Source of the DNA: Dreissena polymorpha
Lineage: Eukaryota > Mollusca > Bivalvia > Myida > Dreissenidae
NCBI RefSeq assembly: GCF_020536995.1
Contig: NC_068369.1
Location: forward strand, 21,075,975 to 21,139,974
Length of the DNA: 64,000 nt
Direction of reading: 5' to 3'
Both the position numbers and the translations under genes were made by a program. The notes under the pieces were generated by a model. The model was given only the letters and a program-made list of their open reading frames with translations. It did no database searches and was not told the DNA's origin. Positions 34,364-45,783 of this stretch are shown one piece after another. The stretch's first letter is position 1. Each line of letters starts with the position of its first letter.

Positions 34364-35477
34364 GTAAATTGAAGAAACAACATTTTGTTTTGATAATAAA
34401 AAACGTCTGGAAGCAATCGGTGAAAAAGCTCGAACATGTATTTGTCTAAGACCAGAGATTTTGTTCTTTCGGAGAAAAACGTAATTCTAGCTTAATGACA
34501 TGGAATTATGTATCGAAAATTGTAAATTTAAATTTAATCGGTATTTTTCGAATATATTTCAAAAATATATGTTTTATGCTCCAAATGGAAGATCGGAATA
34601 AAGTCAAAAGATGAGTAAAACAACAAGTTTAACAGATGTAGGGAATTTAATCAATATTAAAATTGTATATTCCTAATGAGAACGCCTAAAAAAAGAAAAA
34701 CTTACGTGGACATACCAAAGTGTTTGATGTCAGTTACATTTATCAATATTAGTTATTAACATAGATAATTACATATCATATAACAGTTATACACAATTAC
34801 GTTAGTTATTCACACGCGTATATTTATACAAATAGCACATTATATTTTAACAACGTATATAGCATTCATACAACGTTGGTTTTGTGATTTTTGTGAGTGT
34901 AATTATTTGTTTATTTTTTGCGATTGTGTTTTGGTGTTGGGTAGCTTTTCAGATTAAGGCTTATAACGATTTTAGTATCCGATAAAAATCATACATTTTA
35001 ATTGCTGGCATAACGCCTTAAAATAATGTAATGATGTATTGTTGTTCACATCTCATTCTGATATATCAGTTTTCCAAAAACGTTAATTAATATATTCCGG
35101 GCATTTCTAAGGAAGACATATTATTCCTACTAATAGCCATCCTCGGATATTGGTCCGGAAATCGACATTCATTCGCTGATTAAGAGCCTTCGAAATAGAC
35201 ATAAGAAAGCAATTTTCCGGCGCTTTTATTGCGGCCATTAATCCTATTAAATGAAAGCCGCTCAAAATGTTGAATCATTGTCCGTTGATGATGGTATATA
35301 CTCATTTGTCAGTTACGTTATTTTCTGTATTTAAAAAAACTTTTCAATTCCGGTCCTCATAAAATGGAATTCGTTTCAAAATTTAACCTGTCGCGTTAAG
35401 TATGACGCCCACTCCATTCGACCTTCATGTATTCGAGGTAGAGGCTGTTCCTTTCATTCAAATTAAGCAGTAATCAG
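34364..35477. other. Intergenic, nothing recognised
   Basis: AT-rich sequence with no ORF of interest and no clear repeat boundary. A short A/T-rich run at 34880-34930 and a slightly GC-richer patch near 35130-35230 are the only texture. Confidence 0.5.
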
Positions 35478-35808
35478 TGTGTGTTTTTTGCATTCCAAAT
35501 TAGGTCCTGTAATCGGCACGATTCCCAATGGAAAAAGTAAATATTTTTCCCAAATGGTAGCAAAAATAAATCACAATGGAAGGTTTCAATTTTGTTTTCG
35601 ATACCTCAATATTTTGTTCATGTCTCATCCATATAAGTTCAACCTTAGAAAATAGAATGCGGAAAACACTTGTATTCTCAATTTTGAAGCATTTATTTAG
35701 CAAAACAACAACAACACTAATTTCCCAATTTTAGTCAAAACGCCGCAAATTTTCCAAATCCAAAGGGACCCGACTCAGTTCCCAAAATGGTGAAAAAAAC
35801 ACTCCAGA
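35478..35808. mobile_element. Short TIR element 'cagtgtttttttg', copy 2
   Basis: Same layout as 22072-22376: 'agtgtgtgttttttgc' at the left, 'ggtgaaaaaaacact' at the right, 'gattcccaatggaaaaa' and 'tttcccaaatgg' near the left arm, 'gggacccgactcagttccc' near the right arm. Confidence 0.5.
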
Positions 35809-36109
35809 CTAATTTAATTATTTTATTCGTCATTTATTTATCCGGTTGTGATGATGGAAATCTATGGCCGAAATCTATTAAAATCCTAAGTTTGGTGAAA
35901 TCCTCGGCAATGTCTGAAGCGCTGTTCCAAAAGTGACATAATATACATTAAATTATTACTTTTTCATAGTTACGTAATGCATTTCGACTAAAATTAATCA
36001 ATTTAGTTTTCGTTAAAAATGACGTCAGATAACTCGTCGCTACAACAAGACGATTGCCAATCATTACATGTCCCCTACCGGCTCCACCATTGCCAGAAAG
36101 TCCACCATT

Positions 36110-36119
36110 GTCAGATTTA

Positions 36120-36168
<49 letters not shown>

Positions 36169-36900
36169 CCATGGCAACCAGAATTTTTGACGTAGGCACA
36201 AAATGAAATGACGTGCATGATGTCCATATTGCCATCTATCCATGTTTCAAGTTTCATGAAAAAATATGAAACAAGACATGCTATTACGACTATTGTGCCC
36301 TTCGTTGAGAAAACAATAGTATTTTACTAATTTGTTAATCAATTTAGAAAAAATAAAAATGAATGGGGTGGTTTCGTGGGCCTTGTCGCGCGGACCGAGC
36401 TACCGAGCTCGCGAGGCCTGAACGCTATGCTGATTCTCGCTGAGCACGGGTGAACGGCGGATGTAGCCGGGACTCGCTCATGTTTTGGGTGGTCTCGCGG
36501 CCTAAACGGGACTAAAACTAGTCGGTCCCGAGACGCTCCGTCGAACACGGCCTCCGTGCCTTCGATACGGAGAGTCTTGACGTGTCATACCTATTCGGCG
36601 CGGTCTTTTAACCGAAGCCGGGCGGCGACCTGTCGAACGTACGAGGGAGCTCGAGCAGCGGCCGCCTCTCGCATAGCGCAGCTCCGCAATTGTTGGGTGT
36701 GTCGGTCGGCCGCGGCCAGGCTCACGTGCGAACACACAGTCGCATTACGGACTACTCGCAGGGCATAATACACATTTATATTTAGGTTCCATTCTATCCC
36801 ATGCAAGCTCTCGAGAAACAGCTCCAGACAAACACGGATGGAGGGACTAACGGCTGACTGATGGACAACGCCAAAACAAATCCATTCGCCATCGGCAGGA
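36110..36900. repeat. Dispersed repeat split by (TA)n and a GC-rich, CpG-dense insert
   Basis: Left part 36163-36300 ('ttgttgccatggcaacc', 'caagtttcatgaaaa') and right part 36780-36900 ('aacagctccagac', 'ggacaacgccaaaac') read as the two ends of a common bivalve element. A (TA)n tract fills 36121-36162. Between the ends, about 36362-36775 is GC-rich and CpG-dense, unlike everything else in the window. Open frames there are arginine-rich, as expected by chance in such DNA. Confidence 0.55.
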
Positions 36901-37110
36901 AAACGTTCTTTTTATATATATAGATAGATATGTTAATATATGAAGATGGAAACAAATAATTATAGGTTTAATCTAAAAGTAACGTTAAACACAACACAAA
37001 GAAAGTTATGAAATACATATCCAGATGATAGTGCTGAAATGATTTCCTACCTAAGTAGATACTCCACTTTACCTTTCAAAATAAGGACAAACTGATAAGC
37101 ACCTATAATA

Positions 37111-37317
37111 GCCCTTTGCATGCTGGGAAATTTGTCGTCTGCTAAAATGTCGTCTGCTGAATTTCTAAAATTAGCATTTTCTTCGATTTTTTTCAAAGAA
37201 TACTATCAGAATAGCAAACAGTTTGGATCCAGATGAGACGCCACGTTCTGTGGCGTCTCATCTGGATCCAAACTGTTTGCAAAGGCCTTCAAAATTCGGT
37301 TCTCGCACTGAAAGAGA
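37111..37317 (+). mobile_element. Hairpin MITE family B, copy 2
   Basis: Ends 'gccctttgcatgctgggaaa' and 'cgcactgaaagag'; the central stem 'gcaaacagtttggatccaga' pairs perfectly with its right arm through 37271-37280 around 'acgttct'. Confidence 0.85.
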
Positions 37318-38940
37318 TAGTCTACCAAAATGTCTATTTCAAACTTCAGACTAAATGTTTATAATGTTGTTCTATATAACAGCATGTCGTACCAGAAATA
37401 TCGACTCTGTCCTTGGGAAAAACGATATCATAAACAGTAATGATAACTTAATTTATTGCTGTCCAAACTACTAGTATATAGATCGTTTTCTGGCGGCTGC
37501 CCTTCCTTTGCTCCGGGCAATAAGCGAACGTATGTGGCAAACGAATCCAAAATGCATTTTGCAGAAGCGTTAAGGGCAAAACCTGACAAACCCCAAGTAG
37601 ACTAGCTTGCCTATTCATGATCTACGATGCCATCAAGTTGTAGCCGCATGGACAAGGTTTGTTGGTGGGATGAACTGATGGTAACAAGATTGCCGTGCTA
37701 ATGAATGCATGTTTGCAAAGAAATGCACATGTTGAAATATATGCTTTTTATTTAAAATTGGTACACTAATATATATTATTTTAAATATATGTGTGCATTA
37801 GTCGGAAAACTATTTTCAATGAATGCATTTTATTAAATACAAGGTATTGTTAAGTAAACCACTGCGTATGTACCAGAATTTGTAATAAATCAATCCATCC
37901 GATTGTTATGTATGAAGACGATAACAGTAAGTCATGTAATCCCCGACGCTAAGGAATTGAACATTTGTTTTCTGTTTGGCATCCGCTTTAGTTCAAACTG
38001 TTTGATTTTGAAAGATTTTGGCAGTTTATACATGTCTTAAAAAATATTGTTTATTGCGTGCTTTTTACGGCATTATCAATAAATACCCATAGTCAACCCA
38101 GTCAGTTTGTGTTTTATTTTGCTAAACAGAACAACAAGGTTGTACGACCTTTGTTGTTGAACCTTATTTATAGGGAAATACATATAATATGAACTAATGT
38201 GCTTGCCTTGTTTAAAAAGATAATGTCTTTTTCTTGTGGTGATATACTAGTACTACTAAATGCCAATTTAACCAGTATAAATTATGTATGCATTCAAATA
38301 AAACTTCAACCAGGCATGTTACTTCCGTGGTTACAATTCTGGAAGTCCTATAACAGAAAGTTTTAACAAAAGCCCCCAATCCTATATTTTTTTATTGCAA
38401 ACCCTTTCAATACATTTGCAGCGGTATGCACTCGATACTACATTTTGACCATGATGCTTCTTTCTTGCCTCAAAATGTGACTTAAATAATGTGGCAAACA
38501 AGACTGGAATATAATAAATCTAGCAAAGACACGTGTAAACCGGATTAAAACATAAACTAATTTAGGACAATCGAAATCGGAACAAAACACCTATTTATCA
38601 TGATTGTTTAAAGAAGGCTTAAATCCTATCAGAATCGAGTCGGTGCAAAGCCTGGTTTGTCGTGGGCTAATGCGTGCTGAAAAATTGGATACACTAATAA
38701 TTAAACCATCTTAATCAACATCTGTCTTAATTGTGATGCCAAATTTGCCAAGAGAAGCCTTTGAATACCTATAACGGTGGCATCGCATTTTCGAATGATC
38801 AATCATTGTCTTCGAAGTATTCTTTCATATCCTAAATAATAGAAAAACTAATTGGAACTCGTTAACATGGACGTCACTAAGATATTCTATTATTTACTCT
38901 ATTTTACGAACATTTCGCTACACGCATTGGGATTGGCATG
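37318..38940. other. Intergenic, nothing recognised
   Basis: AT-rich stretch without a supported gene or repeat boundary. The distal promoter of the peptide-hormone gene may extend into its right end. Confidence 0.5.
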
Positions 38941-38987
38941 CGCATTGAACCGAAAGTATAAGTAGTCCGTTACATCGGGGACTGTAG
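38870..38987 (+). promoter_or_regulatory. Core promoter of the secreted-peptide gene: CRE-like word and TATA box
   Basis: TATAAGTAG at 38957-38965 is a good TATA box, placing a start near 38987. GGACGTCA at 38869-38876 differs by one base from a cAMP-response element, a frequent feature of neuropeptide promoters. About 60 bp after the TATA box a consensus donor 'aaaccgtaagttt' follows (exon end 39045), giving a short untranslated first exon. Confidence 0.5.
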
Positions 38988-41900
38988 CAGAACAAATTTT
39001 GAGCGCTAGTGGAATTGTTGCTCACAACGTTTTGAAGATCAAACCGTAAGTTTTTTTCTCTTTTTTTTAATGTAATGAACAATTAGAATTGTTGTACGTT
39101 TATGTCAGCATTAGACGCATGTATACTTACACAGTTTGAAACAATACATTAAAAATACATATGTTATTATAATGTATTGTATAAAAAACTACTCTTTACA
39201 ATATTAATTAAGTAGCTTATATCGTTTAGTATTAACTGCGTTTCATTAAGTAATATAAGTAAACATATATAATTATAAATATTTCTATGAAGCATCATAC
39301 AATAATAGTGTCAGGTATTTTGAATTACATCATTTTTTAAACGCTTTATGGTTATATCCATTATTTTTAATTTTTATGATAATTGTTTACTTAAAAAATA
39401 TATATTAACAACAAATGCACCGATATGGGATAATACTGTTTGTTCTTGGCATGTGGCGTTATACGCCTACAATCATAATTCGTCTGCTGCATCCACAGTT
39501 CTTTTAGAACTCTAACCTTAGTTCATACAATTAAAATTATCCAACGTGTATTTAGTAATTCATGCACATAATATTTACTATAAATGATTGATTGCTTGCA
39601 GTTGGCTTGATAAAACAAATCAACTAGCGTCGAAACAAAACGTGTTATTTGTTGTAGCTTTCTAACAAAAGAAAATTTAAATCGGCACCTCGACTCAACC
39701 ATGAGCAGAACAGAAACCTTATTTCTTAAGAATATTTAAAGCTCATCAAATACGTCAATTGCATTTAAACAAGTGATTATTCTATATTTAAGTTGAGAAA
39801 AGTGATATTTTCCTTTGTCATTCAATATTTGAAATAAGAGTTGTGTGTGTTATTATTCAAATATAAAATTGAATTACATGGGATATAAACACATACATTT
39901 GCCTATGCTTTATAAATTATATAAATTTTCTTTTATACATGTTATGTGGATATAATTATGTGTATATAATTTTATCTACCGTATACAATTATATTCTCAA
40001 CACGCGTACCGTCAATAATGGAAGACGAAATATATTCAAACCCGCTGACCTGACCGACAATAATGTTTCGAGCCAACTAAACTTGTTATGTATTACATGT
40101 TGAGTTTTATATAAGTGTTTCTTTATGGTATAACATCCTCTAAATTAACTTAAATATTTAAAGAAAAATGTGGATTAAAAATTCTGTCATTAAACAGCAT
40201 AATTAAAGAGGACAATGGCTAATCAAAAAAGTTTTACCTACCTATCTTATTTTTGGAAATATTAGTGTGAATAAACAACTTTGTTGGTCACATGAAAAAA
40301 CAGTCATTGGTGCATGTATAAAATAGAGGCATCGGTAAACTTGATAAAGCAAACATATGTTATTATGTCTTCCTTCGCAACAAAGTCGAATTTCGTTTTC
40401 ATAAATATTCGTGAGCCAACTAGTTACCAAAGAAATTTCAACACTTCAATAATCTTCGTATGAAGTCTGGAAAGTTTGCCGAGCAAACGGCTATGGCAAA
40501 GCGATCACCGCCTCTATATTAGTGTTTTATTATGACGTACCCTTTGGGTCAAAAGTACATATACGCCAACAGCTAAAAATATATATCACCGCGGTGACAC
40601 ATTTGTCACCGCGGTGACAATTTTGTCACTGCGGTAATAAATTTATCACTGTGGTGATATAGTTGTACCTGAGGTGAGACTTTGTCTGTGAGCACATTGC
40701 TACCGCAGTGATAAAAAAGATAGCACCGCGGTGACAAAATTGTTACCGCAGTGACAAATTGTCACCGCGGTAACAATTTTGTCACCGCGGTGATATCTAT
40801 TTTTAGCTGTTGGCGTATTTGTACTTTTGACCCATATGGTACGGGATATTTTAACGCGTCGTTGAAAACCCGATGAGACATAGAAGTGGAACCGAGGAAA
40901 TGTCTCATCATAAATTATGCGACATTGTACTTACCTTATATCCTACGGTATATCACGAAGCATTTTATACACTGAGTGAACGTGGGTTGCGGCTACACGT
41001 CTTTTACCGCACTTAGTTAACGTGAACGTGGACAGCTGATTGCAGTTGATGTATAAAATATGTAAAATAATTGTCTACATTGTGTACCCGGTTCTTAAAA
41101 TGTGTCGTATTGTTTAGGCTTTTTGATTAACCCATTTATGCCTAGTAGACTCTCCAATCCTTCAAATTTGGATCAATTTATTTCCAAAATTAGGGATGTC
41201 TAGTATATTTATTTCTATATTTATAATATTTCTTACAGAAATTCCTTTAAGCAAACAGCGCAGACCCAGATGATACGCCGCATCATGCGGCGTCTCATCT
41301 GGGTCTGCGCTGTTTGCAAATGCCTTTTTTCTAGACGCTAGGCATAAATGGGTTAAAGACATTGCTGGTTCTTATTGTGCTATGCACGTCTCGTGCCCGC
41401 AATAGCTTCTACACAGTTTCGGAAATGCGAATGCTCAGAGTCAATATAACACACCTGACTATAGTAATAATCACACGTATCCTTTTCATTTTCAACATTT
41501 TCACTCTCAATTTATGCAAAGCTATACGTTAATAAATAATAACTAACCATGAAATTCTTCTTAAAAACAACACTTCCCACTTCTTATATTAACAAATCAT
41601 TAACACTTACCTATTCAAAACGTACGCGTTTCAGTTAAAAGTCGACATGTGAAAATTAGTGTTAAGAAAAAAGCTAAAAAAGAGATTATAAATTAAATTT
41701 ATTTATGATCAGTTTTTTTTTCTTTCAGCAAAAATGAATCTGCACCAACTCTACATTCCCATCAGCGTCGTCCTCTGTATCCTAGCAACAGTGACCGTCA
41801 CCTACACTGCCACTGCCTCGCTAGAAGAAGTCGAAGCCGAAGCAACCGAAAATTTACCGCCAAATATCAGATACTTTTTAAACAACATGAAAAATGACGG

Positions 41901-42213
41901 ACTGTCCTTACAAGCGCCTCCTCACGTTTACATGAACAAGTTAAAGCGTTATTTCGACGCTGACGCGAAGAACAAGCGCAGCGGTTTTTGGATTTGGATG
42001 CCCGCGCAAGGTTATGTATCCGTGCCCAATGAACAAATCTCAGAGGGAACTAAAGGCAACGGAGGCGGTAACGTCCTTAGATATGGCTAATGCTGCGGTG
42101 CTTAGAAATTTGTTTATAAACATTTAATTTGAACGACTATATATATGTGTACATTTGCTAAAATGGTATAACATCTGTGTTCGGTTTGTACAAGTAATAA
42201 TGATCTGAATAAA
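38987..42213 (+). CDS. Secreted neuropeptide-type prohormone with one C-terminal amidated peptide (NKY-like candidate)
   Basis: The 118-residue coding sequence is 41734-42090, preceded by a strong acceptor ('tttctttcag' ending at 41728). A likely untranslated exon is about 38987-39045, and AATAAA is at 42208-42213. Residues 1-29 form a signal peptide with a hydrophobic core (ISVVLCILATVTVTY). KR pairs at 71-72 and 81-82 are prohormone-convertase sites. The last segment, 83-118, starts SGFWIWMPAQGYVSVP and ends NVLRYG; the final glycine is an amide donor, predicting a 35-residue peptide ending in RY-amide. There is no cysteine in the mature peptide. Aromatic start, Pro-Ala-Gln-Gly-Tyr core and aromatic amide end recall the lophotrochozoan NKY neuropeptides, but that match is from memory. 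The codon choice is GC-richer than flanking DNA, as for a real gene. The secreted peptide role is secure; the family is not. Confidence 0.75.
39046..40536 (+). other. Intron of the peptide gene, left part: nothing recognised
   Basis: Very AT-rich sequence between the predicted untranslated exon and the palindrome element. No exon, RNA gene or repeat border was recognised. Confidence 0.45.
40537..40842. mobile_element. Inverted-repeat element of CACCGCGGTGA palindromes
   Basis: It lies in the intron of the peptide gene. Outer inverted repeats start GTACC, then 'tgggtcaaaagtac' and 'cgccaacagctaaaaat', mirrored at 40801-40842. The interior is a chain of about nine short palindromes related to CACCGCGGTGA, spaced by 'aaattttgt'-like linkers, some degenerate ('cactgcggtaa', 'cactgtggtga'). 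No ORF. Confidence 0.8.
41127..41356 (+). mobile_element. Hairpin MITE family C, copy 1
   Basis: Ends 'ttaacccatttatgcctag' and 'ctaggcataaatgggttaa' are perfect inverted repeats. The core stem 'gcaaacagcgcagaccca' pairs with 'tgggtctgcgctgtttgc' around 'gccgcatcatgcggc'. The other copy is at 53963-54194, reversed. Confidence 0.88.
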
Positions 42214-42372
42214 ATTTTATTTAAAATTGTATTAATTATAATATCTTATTTGCAGCTCACATTATTTGAACAGAATACACGAACACCATGCAGTCAGTAG
42301 AGAGCAAGACCTTTTATATTTTTGATAAATCTTTTGTTCTACGTTAACAGCGTGCAGAATTAACGTGGTTTT

Positions 42373-42764
42373 CAGGGGTTTAATCAAGGGCACGAAAGAA
42401 TGTAAACACGCCGTTATGAACTTTATTTTTGCAAATATCTCAAGTTATTGAAATACATTTGTAAAAAATTTTAGTGCATAAAAGAAAGGTTTTCTTACAG
42501 TGTGTGTCAATATCTTAAGGTATAAGCATGAAGCATAATCGTGCATTACACATGGAATTGTTAAACAAGAATACAGGCTTATTAAATGAAGTAATTGTGA
42601 TGTATTTCACATTGCCATAATCAGCATAAAAATCTGTTTTTTATGCACTTGTTGAAACTGTGAAGAAAAATTGTTTTAAAAAGTTATTTGAAAAACACAC
42701 ACTAACCAGTGTGTTTACAACCTTTAACGTTTAACAAAGTCACGTGATCCTGCACCATGATTAA
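42373..42764. mobile_element. MITE with 'gcaggatcac' end, copy 2
   Basis: Reverse-oriented relative of 3621-4092: shares 'tgcaaatatctcaagttatt', 'gtgcataaaag' and the end 'cacgtgatcctgcacca'. The left end is eroded. It lies 150 bp downstream of the peptide gene. Confidence 0.5.
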
Positions 42765-43043
42765 GTGTTTTACAGGGGAAGTATTGCAAGCCTAAGCTTT
42801 CTGTGGAGCAATTATTGAGTCATATTTTTGGCAAAGCGAAAATTCTCGTTGATATTCGTACAGTATGACACAGTTTTAAACTTCGCATGTTTAAAACTGC
42901 GATGCCAAATTTTGCAAATTGTTCAGTATCATTATTGTTAAGTGTGTTTAGTATAACAGATGTCGCAACCATTGCAATGTCACACATAACATATTTTTGT
43001 ATAGGCATTTATGAAATTGTAAAGATGTTCGGCAAATAATATA

Positions 43044-43430
43044 TTGCAACAGGGGCGTAGCGAGCCCTCCAAGGATGTGCAGGCACATTAAAAAATATTA
43101 GCTGGGGGCCAGGGGGCCGCAGGGTCCCCGATTGGTCCAGGGCAAAGCCCTTGTCAGGGGTCTCCGGTATTCAATATATCACAGTAACTTGCGTTCTGTA
43201 TAGAAACTTGCGTTATTTATAGCAAATATTGCACTTTTACGAGTTTGCTAAATAGCAAATATGGCATTGGTATGCGTTCGGTATAGCAAATATTGCAATG
43301 ACATGCGTACGGTATTTCAAATATTGCACTGACACGATTTCGCAATAGCAATTATTGATATTACATGCTTTTGGTATAGCAAAGACTTGCATAAACTTTG
43401 GCAAATATTGCAACATCATGTTTTTTAGCA
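43044..43430. repeat. 'aggggcgtagcgagccc' repeat end followed by degenerate ~38-bp tandem
   Basis: 43050-43165 is rich in 'gggggcc' and 'gcaaagccctt' words like a known type of molluscan repeat end. From 43190 to 43410 a degenerate tandem built on 'gcaaatattgca' recurs at least five times with varying spacers ('tgcgttcggtata', 'tgcgtacggtatt'). Confidence 0.5.
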
Positions 43431-43869
43431 GAGTTTCCTACTAATTCACATCTCACGAGCTAAGTTATTCATGGGTTGACCATGTAACACACATCTCATC
43501 TCAATATTAAATTAGTCTTTGTTAATACTACAATAACAACTGAATTACTGTCATGTTTGTTACTAATTATTTATTTAGAAATTTGATGCATAGCTTTCTA
43601 TGAATCAATACAAACTAGGCAAAACGGTTTGTAAAATCCAGCTCACAGAGATTAATCTCCACGCAGAGTTGTCGTTTCTTGCTCTCACATACAATATATA
43701 TATTATGAAAAAAAACCTAAGTATAATCTTATTCTTTTATATTTTAGAATTAGTTTATAAGTTTAGGTTCATTATTACAAATACAAAATCATTTAAATTA
43801 AAAAAAGTAAAAATGACATCGGAAAAAATAAATCACATGGTTAGGTATGAAGGCAGGGATTTGATACAG

Positions 43870-43952
<83 letters not shown>
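43870..43952. repeat. (TA)n microsatellite, about 40 units
   Basis: Uninterrupted TA dinucleotides over about 80 bp; the open frame across it is only Ile-Tyr repeats. Likely cruciform-prone and variable in length. Confidence 0.95.
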
Positions 43953-43953
<1 letters not shown>

Positions 43954-44512
43954 TGGTTCCATTCAAACTGAATAAGGAACTGGATTATCGTTACTTAAAA
44001 CTAAGAAAAAATGTTGCAATTAGTATTTTAAATATACAACCTGTATATAACGATGTTCATTTATATGTCGTAAACTTTGGATCAATTTCATTGATGTTTA
44101 AGTTAGAAAATGTCAGTTCCTTATTCGGCTTGAAAAAGGAATAAAGAACTAATTCCTTGTTCCTTATTCAGCCGCGAAACATGTTGAAATGTACAAGACT
44201 GCACTTTCATATCACATACAATGTTATATGCTTTAGGTTTTGTTGATGTGAAGATCGTATTCGTATTAGAAAATATCGGTTCGGTTTAAACAAGAAATCC
44301 TATGCAAGCGCGAAGAAGAAACATTAATATGTAACGTAATACATAAAGTAAATGTATTCGAATTATTTTGTTTTAATTTACTTAAAAATTGTATGCATTA
44401 TTTTTCTTTAAAACCCTTTATCAAATATGCTGAGCTTGAATAAGGGATAAGAAAAAGTTCCTTATTCCTTATTCAAAAAAGGTAAAATGAACTCGGAAAA
44501 AGAAACCAACTT

Positions 44513-45502
44513 CCCAGGGGGCATCCAACGTTGCTGCAACGTTGTATTTAGGTTGCATTTGAACGTTGCAGTTTGGTTGTACCAATGGTCTATATGAAAG
44601 TTTTCCCGACGTTTTTTCCCAACGTTGCTGCGACGTTTTTCCCCCAACGTTACTGCAACGTTGTATTTAGGTCGCATTAAAACGCAGTATTTTTAAATTC
44701 TATTTTTTTTTAATAATATAAAATAATAATAAAAATATTTACTACCAACAGCTCTTTCGATTAGTATCGGTAGTTATGGACATTTTTGAGTTCGTTTCTA
44801 AGGAAGAACCATTATTTGATGATTTTTTTTTTAAACTTAGAAACTAGATTCTACCATTTTAATGCATAACACAACTTAAACAAAATATTTTATCCGGCGA
44901 TTTTGAGTTCAGGTTCATCTTTAGCATCTTTAAGTTTAAGCAACTGATCTGTAATATTTAAAAAATGAATTCCTAAAATTTAAAAGAAATCATATTTTCA
45001 TTGATGCTATGCATGAACTTCATTATTATAAAGTACGATTCCTACTCGGGGAGCGTTTTATTATCTCCTCTTTAGACACAAAGTACTGGCTCTTTCTAGG
45101 AAACGGACTCGGCAGTGTGCATATCTGCCGATAATACTCGAAAGAGCGGTTGGCAGTAAATAGTTTTTTTTAATGCAACCTAAATACAACGTTGCAGCAA
45201 CGTTTGGAAAAAAACGTCGGGAAAACTTTCATATACACCATTGTGACAACCAAACTGCAACGTTTGAATGCAACCTTAATACAACGTTGCAGCAACGTTT
45301 GGAAAAAACGTCGGGAAAACTTTCATATACACCATTGTGAATACCAAACTGCAACGTTTAAATGCAACCTAAATACAACGTTGCAGCAACGTTTGGAAAA
45401 AACGTCAGGAAAACTTTCATATACACCATTGTGACGACCAAACTGCAACGTTTGAATGCAACCTAAATACAACTTTGCAACAACGTTTAGGTGCCCACTG
45501 GG
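44513..45502. mobile_element. AACGTT-rich long inverted-repeat element with nested TIR insertion
   Basis: Ends 'cccagggggcatccaacgtt' and 'aacgtttaggtgcccactgg' are inverted. The arms consist of a ~90-bp unit ('cgttgcagcaacgtttgg', 'cgggaaaactttcatatac', 'aaactgcaacgtttgaatgc'): about one and a half units in the left arm (44513-44690) and three to four in the right arm (45175-45490). The short open frame on the right arm is a by-product of the repeat. A second, shorter AACGTT-rich piece with the same 'gcccactggg' end abuts at 45506-45783. Confidence 0.7.
44737..45161. mobile_element. TIR element nested in the AACGTT element
   Basis: Inverted ends 'atttactaccaacagctctt' and (reverse complement) 'atttactgccaaccgctctt' continue through 'tcgattagtatcgg' / 'tcgagtattatcgg', about 40 bp at near 85% identity. 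It contains no transposase ORF and interrupts the left and right arms of 44513-45502. Confidence 0.72.
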
Positions 45503-45783
45503 TTAAAACGTGCACAATTACCTATAAGCAACGTTGTTGCAACGTCCTTTTCAAACGTTCGACCGACGTTTCGCGTGCAACGTTGCAGAAACGTTCGGAA
45601 GTGGTAACTAATGTCGCAACCAGAATGCAACGTTTCTGAAACGTCCTTGCAACGTTATGATGAAACGTCCCGGTAACGTTTTGTATAAAACGTTATGGCA
45701 ACGTTCGGTAATGGTTGCCGACGTTGCGACCTAATTATTACCTTTCGGCAACGTTCGCACAACATTTGATGCCCACTGGGTTA

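Noticed and set aside
36339-36806. Arginine-rich open frames on both strands of the GC island
   Set aside because: Expected by chance in GC-rich DNA; overlapping frames on both strands with no recognisable domain.
43600-43971. 123-codon open frame ending in Ile-Tyr repeats
   Set aside because: Produced by the (TA)n microsatellite.
45192-45434. 80-codon open frame with Gln-Arg repeats
   Set aside because: Translation of the AACGTT repeat arm.
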